Shown piece after piece: positions 59,769 through 64,000 of a stretch of DNA of 64,000 nucleotides; positions within the stretch are counted from its first letter, which is position 1; every line of letters starts with the position of its first letter. The notes under the pieces are model-generated. The model was not told the DNA's origin. It ran no database searches and saw nothing but the letters and a program-made list of their open reading frames with translations. The translations under genes were made by a program, and so were the position numbers. The DNA is from CAILHX01 sp964511385 (GTDB lineage Bacteria; Pseudomonadota; Gammaproteobacteria; Burkholderiales; Methylophilaceae). The stretch covers positions 1 through 64,000 of the forward strand of contig CAZEFE010000004.1 of assembly GCA_964511385.1 (NCBI GenBank). Reading direction: 5' to 3'.

Positions 59769-60293
59769 ATGCAATTAGAAATTAAATTTCAAACAGATCA
59801 CCTTAAACGCGCACTGGCGGCGGCCCGACAAGCCACACAGGAGCCGACCGGATTGCTTGAAAGTATTGGCGAGTCGTTGCTGCCGGTAAACCAGCGTCGC
59901 CATGAGGCTGGCGTTGACCCGGATGGGAACAAATGGAAGGCGCTGGCTGAATCCACCAAGAAGTTCGGTGGGAAGCGACGTGGCGACGTGCTTAAAAAGA
60001 CCGGTGATATGCTGTCAGCGTTTCATTACAGTGTGACAGATGATGTTCTTAGACTTGGTTTTGATGGTGAGCGTGATTCAAAGTTGGCAAACATTCATCA
60101 TGGCGGCGCCGATCCTTATACCATATTACCAAATGCCAAAAAGGCTCTCGCTTTCATGGGAATTGTTCGTAAAAGAGTAAACCACCCAGGACTTGAAGCG
60201 CGTCCGCTAGTTGGATTCCCGGAATCCGATCAGAAACTCGCGGAAGATGTAATTGAAGATTACCTTGTGACAATATTAAATAGCACTCGCTGA
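59769..60293 (+). CDS. Phage virion morphogenesis protein, Mu gpG-like
   Basis: 174 aa from ATG 59769, with AGGAG upstream; the longer open frame from 59634 overlaps the hairpin and has no ribosome site. Family features: LLESIGESLLPVNQRRHEAGVDPDGNKWKALAESTKKFGGKRRGDVLKKTGDMLSAFHY and a late NPGLEARPLVGF-like motif (NHPGLEARPLVGFPESDQ). It is the last phage gene on this side; in Mu the protease gene I would follow, but nothing does. Confidence 0.88.
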   Translation: MQLEIKFQTDHLKRALAAARQATQEPTGLLESIGESLLPVNQRRHEAGVDPDGNKWKALAESTKKFGGKRRGDVLKKTGDMLSAFHYSVTDDVLRLGFDGERDSKLANIHHGGADPYTILPNAKKALAFMGIVRKRVNHPGLEARPLVGFPESDQKLAEDVIEDYLVTILNSTR

Positions 60294-60523
60294 CTGATTA
60301 AATTCCTTTTAATTGGTATTTAATCCGCTATTGAACGAACTATTTTCCGTATATTTGTAGGTATTATTTAGCACTTTCCCCCCAATAACTGTCCGGAAAT
60401 CATTTTTTAATGCATCCTCGTTTAAATCAGTATCTACGCGGCTTCCGGCGCTTTTTCTGTCTGTATAACTGTCCTATTTCCACCACCTCCCTACTATGAA
60501 TGGCGCAGTTTGGGTTATCTGGG
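60294..60523. other. AT-rich intergenic stretch after the last phage gene
   Basis: No gene is supported here. It holds two copies of ATAACTGTCC (60385-60394 and about 60465-60474). The first continues as GTCCGGAAATCA, close to the reverse complement of the core of the 22-bp repeats at 34.9 kb. It may hold a remnant of the other prophage end. Confidence 0.4.
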
Positions 60524-60526
60524 TGC

Positions 60527-60556
60527 AAATAAAAAATGCGTGCAGCGCACGCATTT
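60527..60556 (-). terminator. Leftward rho-independent terminator
   Basis: AAATGCGTGC and GCACGCATTT pair perfectly around a 3-nt loop, and leftward RNA then reads TTTATTT. It would end the candidate small RNA. Confidence 0.7.
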
Positions 60557-60679
60557 CGAATGTTAATACAACGGGAACTTGTTTTGATGATGTCTGTCTT
60601 AGAAGCAGACGATTTTATTCGTCTCCCGCTTCTCCTCCCTGAGCGGTGGCTTTGATGCAACATCAAAGCCTCTTTACCT

Positions 60680-60715
60680 CCCCGGTTTTATCCCCTTGAA
60701 ACCGGGGATTTTTTT
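60680..60715 (+). terminator. Rightward rho-independent terminator
   Basis: CCCCGGTTT (60680-60688) pairs with AAACCGGGG (60699-60707), followed by A and seven T. It would stop rightward transcription from the phage head operon or from a small RNA on this strand. Confidence 0.75.
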
Positions 60716-60725
60716 GTCTGAAGGA

Positions 60726-60755
60726 AGTATATGACCTAAATTTGATTTAGGTCAA
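60726..60755 (-). promoter_or_regulatory. Leftward promoter with overlapping FNR-like dyad
   Basis: -35 TTGACC (60755-60750), an 18-bp spacer and -10 TATACT (60731-60726). The -35 lies in TTGACCTAAATCAA, which fits the FNR/Anr consensus TTGAY-N4-RTCAA. The region is also a perfect 10-3-10 inverted repeat (60732-60754). The dyad covers the -35 and spacer, so binding there would more likely repress. Confidence 0.45.
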
Positions 60756-60780
60756 TTTGTTTCTCGGTCGGAAAAATCCC

Positions 60781-60807
60781 AAAAAAATGCCCCGCACGAA
60801 GCGGGGC
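60781..60807 (-). terminator. groEL terminator
   Basis: Leftward GCCCCGC/GCGGGGC with loop TTCGT, followed by A and seven T, 58 bp after the groEL stop codon. Confidence 0.9.
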
Positions 60808-60864
60808 AAGAGATGAAATACCTTTATTTTGGGCGGATGCCCGGTGATCCGGGCATCGTCGAAT

Positions 60865-62505
<1,641 letters not shown>

Positions 62506-62543
62506 TATTTATTTCTCCTAATGAATTCGGGTAACTGGGCAGG

Positions 62544-62834
62544 TTAGGCTTCGACTACGCCCAGAATGTCTTCTTCGCGCATTACCAGCACTTCTTCGCC
62601 GGAAACCTTGACGGTCTGGCCGGCATACTTGCCGAACAGCACCTTGTCGCCAACCTTGACATCCAGAGCGACTTGCTTGCCGTTTTCGTCGCGCTTGCCT
62701 GGGCCGACTGCAATCACTTCGCCTTGATCGGGCTTTTCAGTCGCGGTATCAGGGATCACAATGCCGGAGGCGGTTTTGCGTTCTTCTTCCAAACGCTTGA
62801 CGATTACGCGGTCATGCAAAGGACGAATTTTCAT
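62544..62834 (-). CDS. groES: Co-chaperonin GroES (Hsp10)
   Basis: 96 aa. It starts MKIRPLHDRVIVKRLEEE and contains the mobile loop ERKTASGIVIPDTATEKP and YAGQTVKVSGEEVLVMREEDILGVVE. It caps the GroEL chamber. GGAG precedes the ATG at good spacing. First gene of the operon. Confidence 0.98.
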   Translation of the reverse strand: MKIRPLHDRVIVKRLEEERKTASGIVIPDTATEKPDQGEVIAVGPGKRDENGKQVALDVKVGDKVLFGKYAGQTVKVSGEEVLVMREEDILGVVEA

Positions 62835-62897
62835 TGTTGAATCTCCAAATTAAGAAATCGTTAAACCATGTGGGTCGTAGGTTGAGACAGAATGTTG

Positions 62898-62924
62898 TTA
62901 GCACTCATGTCATTCGAGTGCTAA
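62898..62924. promoter_or_regulatory. CIRCE operator (HrcA binding site)
   Basis: TTAGCACTC and GAGTGCTAA separated by exactly nine bases, a perfect match to the CIRCE consensus. It sits in the groES leader immediately downstream of the -10 box. HrcA binding here would repress groESL until heat inactivates the repressor. Confidence 0.95.
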
Positions 62925-62952
62925 TGATAGGGGCGGCCACCTGATATTTCAA
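62924..62952 (-). promoter_or_regulatory. groESL promoter
   Basis: -35 TTGAAA (62952-62947), a 17-bp spacer and -10 TATCAT (62929-62924), near-consensus for sigma-70. The same bases also read CTTGAAA followed 13 bp later by CCCCTATC, which resembles the sigma-32 heat-shock consensus. The -10 touches CIRCE. Confidence 0.8.
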
Positions 62953-63033
62953 GCCCGCGACCGGTTAAAGTTTTGTTAATCGTGTAAAATCATATATTTA
63001 TAAAGTCATAAATATTCTCCGGAAGTCACCTGC

Positions 63034-64000
63034 ATGCGCAATACCGATCTCATCAACCGCTCCCTTGCCTCTGTTTGGCACCCATGCACGCAGATGAAGG
63101 CGCACGAAACCTTGCCGCTGGTCCCCATTGCGCGTGGCGAAGGGGCCTGGCTGTACGACTTCGACGGTAAGCGTTATCTGGATGCGGTGAGTTCCTGGTG
63201 GGTCAACCTGTTCGGCCACGCCAATCCGCGGATCAATGCCGCGTTGAAAAGCCAACTGGATCAACTGGAACACGTCATGCTGGCGGGCTTCACCCACCAG
63301 CCGGTGGTGGAACTGTCGGAGCGCCTGGCGGCGTTGACCGGGTTAGGGCACGCTTTTTACGGCTCGGATGGCGCCTCGGCCACCGAAATTGCGTTGAAGA
63401 TGAGTTTTCACTACTGGCGCAATACCGGCCAGCCGGAAAAAACCGGATTCATCAGTTTGCAAAACAGCTATCACGGTGAAACCGTGGGCGCATTGTCGGT
63501 CACCGATGTGGCGCTGTTCAAGGATACCTATGCGCCGCTGCTGCGGCAAAGTACCCAGGTGCCCAGCCCGGACTGGCGATTGGCCGAGCCGGGCGAATCG
63601 CAGGAAGCTTATGCGCTGCGCTGCGCCGAGGCGCTGGAAAAGCATCTGCAACAACATGGTGCGACCACCGCCGCCTTGATTGTAGAGCCGCTGGTGCAAG
63701 GCGCGGCGGGTATGGCGATGTATCACCCGGTGTATCTGCAGCGGGCACGGCAATTGTGCGACCAGTACCGGATTCATTTGATCGCGGATGAAATCGCGGT
63801 TGGTTTCGGTCGCACCGGGACGATGTTTGCCTGCGAGCAGGCGGCGGTCCGGCCGGACTTCATATGCTTGTCCAAAGGCATCACCGGCGGCTACCTGCCG
63901 CTCTCTGCGGTATTGACGACAGATGGGGTGTACGCCGCGTTTTATGCCGACCAGGCCGCGCGTGGTTTCCTGCACTCGCACAGCTACACCGGCAATGCGC
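63034..64000 (+). CDS. bioA: Adenosylmethionine-8-amino-7-oxononanoate aminotransferase BioA (partial, 3' end beyond window)
   Basis: 322 codons are present, running off the right edge. This class III PLP aminotransferase makes 7,8-diaminopelargonate in biotin synthesis, with SAM as amino donor. Motifs: SLASVWHPCTQMK, DAVSSWWVNLFGHANP, FYGSDGASATEIALKMSFHYW, YHGETVGALSV, LIADEIAVGFGRTG, and the PLP lysine Lys281 in CLSKGITGGYLPL. ATG 63034 has GGAAG upstream. Divergent from groESL. Confidence 0.95.
   Translation, partial: MRNTDLINRSLASVWHPCTQMKAHETLPLVPIARGEGAWLYDFDGKRYLDAVSSWWVNLFGHANPRINAALKSQLDQLEHVMLAGFTHQPVVELSERLAALTGLGHAFYGSDGASATEIALKMSFHYWRNTGQPEKTGFISLQNSYHGETVGALSVTDVALFKDTYAPLLRQSTQVPSPDWRLAEPGESQEAYALRCAEALEKHLQQHGATTAALIVEPLVQGAAGMAMYHPVYLQRARQLCDQYRIHLIADEIAVGFGRTGTMFACEQAAVRPDFICLSKGITGGYLPLSAVLTTDGVYAAFYADQAARGFLHSHSYTGNA

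Larger units (their letters stand above)
34898..60293. mobile_element. Rearranged Mu-like prophage
   Basis: Almost the whole Mu late gene set is present: gp27-gp30, gpG, part of gpT, gp35-gp37, sheath, tube, gp41, tape measure, gp43-gp48, fibre and a DNA methylase. The tail genes read leftward and the lysis and head genes rightward, whereas in Mu all late genes read one way. Repressor, MuA, MuB, protease I and the N-terminal part of gpT are absent. The right-end side is at about 34.9 kb (repeats, methylase); the other boundary is approximate. Confidence 0.85.
60524..60719 (-). ncRNA. Candidate structured small RNA upstream of the groEL 3' end
   Basis: A leftward transcript of about 190 nt would start just after a sigma-70-like promoter (60726-60755) and end at the terminator 60527-60556. 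It would contain several hairpins: CCCCGGTTT/AAACCGGGG, GGCTTTGATG/CATCAAAGCC, CCGCT/AGCGG with an AGGGAGGAG loop, and GACGA/TCGTC. No open frame with a ribosome site fits. The opposite strand also has a terminator (60680-60715) and would expose a CTCCTCCC loop, so the strand is not certain. No known RNA family was recognised. Confidence 0.35.

Noticed and set aside
60427..60666. Leftward 79-codon frame in the gap before groEL
   Set aside because: It runs through a terminator hairpin, has a very basic random-like composition and no start signal.

Overview
The window is 64 kb of a betaproteobacterial chromosome carrying one large Mu-like prophage. The conserved gene order (leuS-lptE-holA-proA-nadD-rsfS-rlmH and rimP-nusA-infB-rbfA-truB-rpsO-pnp) is typical of Betaproteobacteria. 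A phosphoribulokinase gene and a CbbY-type phosphatase gene point to a Calvin-cycle autotroph, perhaps of the Nitrosomonadales/Gallionellaceae kind; that lineage is an inference from gene content, not a database match.

Host segment 1 (1-34,900). From the left: a dienelactone-hydrolase family protein, an MliC-like lipoprotein, a 56-aa small protein with a perfect dyad upstream, and a DinG/YoaA-type helicase. The leftward leuS-to-rlmH cluster follows, then phosphoribulokinase, a SEC-C/TPR/methyltransferase protein, tRNA-His, tRNA-Arg and tRNA-Pro, folD, the CbbY-like phosphatase and dksA. Next comes the leftward rimP-to-pnp translation and RNA-metabolism operon. After it are polA, a LOG-family protein, a DUF2782 protein, thrB, a membrane protein, a TPR-methyltransferase and uvrD.

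Prophage (about 34,900-60,300). The tail half reads leftward in Mu order: truncated major head protein gpT, gp35, gp36, gp37, sheath, tube, a tandem-repeat protein interrupted by 100 Ns, a propeller-like protein with a frame break, a gp41-type tail chaperone pair with an A AAA AAC slippery site, tape measure, gp43-gp48, fibre, and a DNA adenine methylase at the far end. Beside uvrD lie 22-bp repeats that look like transposase-binding sites of a Mu right end. The lysis and head half (M15 endolysin, holin, gp27-gp30, gpG) reads rightward, so it is inverted relative to the tail half. The junction at about 52.4 kb falls inside gpT. No repressor, MuA/MuB transposase, head protease or N-terminal half of gpT is visible, so this copy looks rearranged and defective, or misassembled.

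A shared leader element of about 70 bp (a palindrome, a GC run and a hairpin that covers the Shine-Dalgarno region) precedes exactly two phage genes, the tape measure and the endolysin. This may be a phage control element not described before.

Host segment 2 (60,300-64,000). An AT-rich, hairpin-dense interval holds a candidate small RNA with its own promoter and terminator and an FNR-like box. It is followed by groEL and groES, transcribed leftward under a CIRCE operator, and by the start of bioA, which runs off the window.
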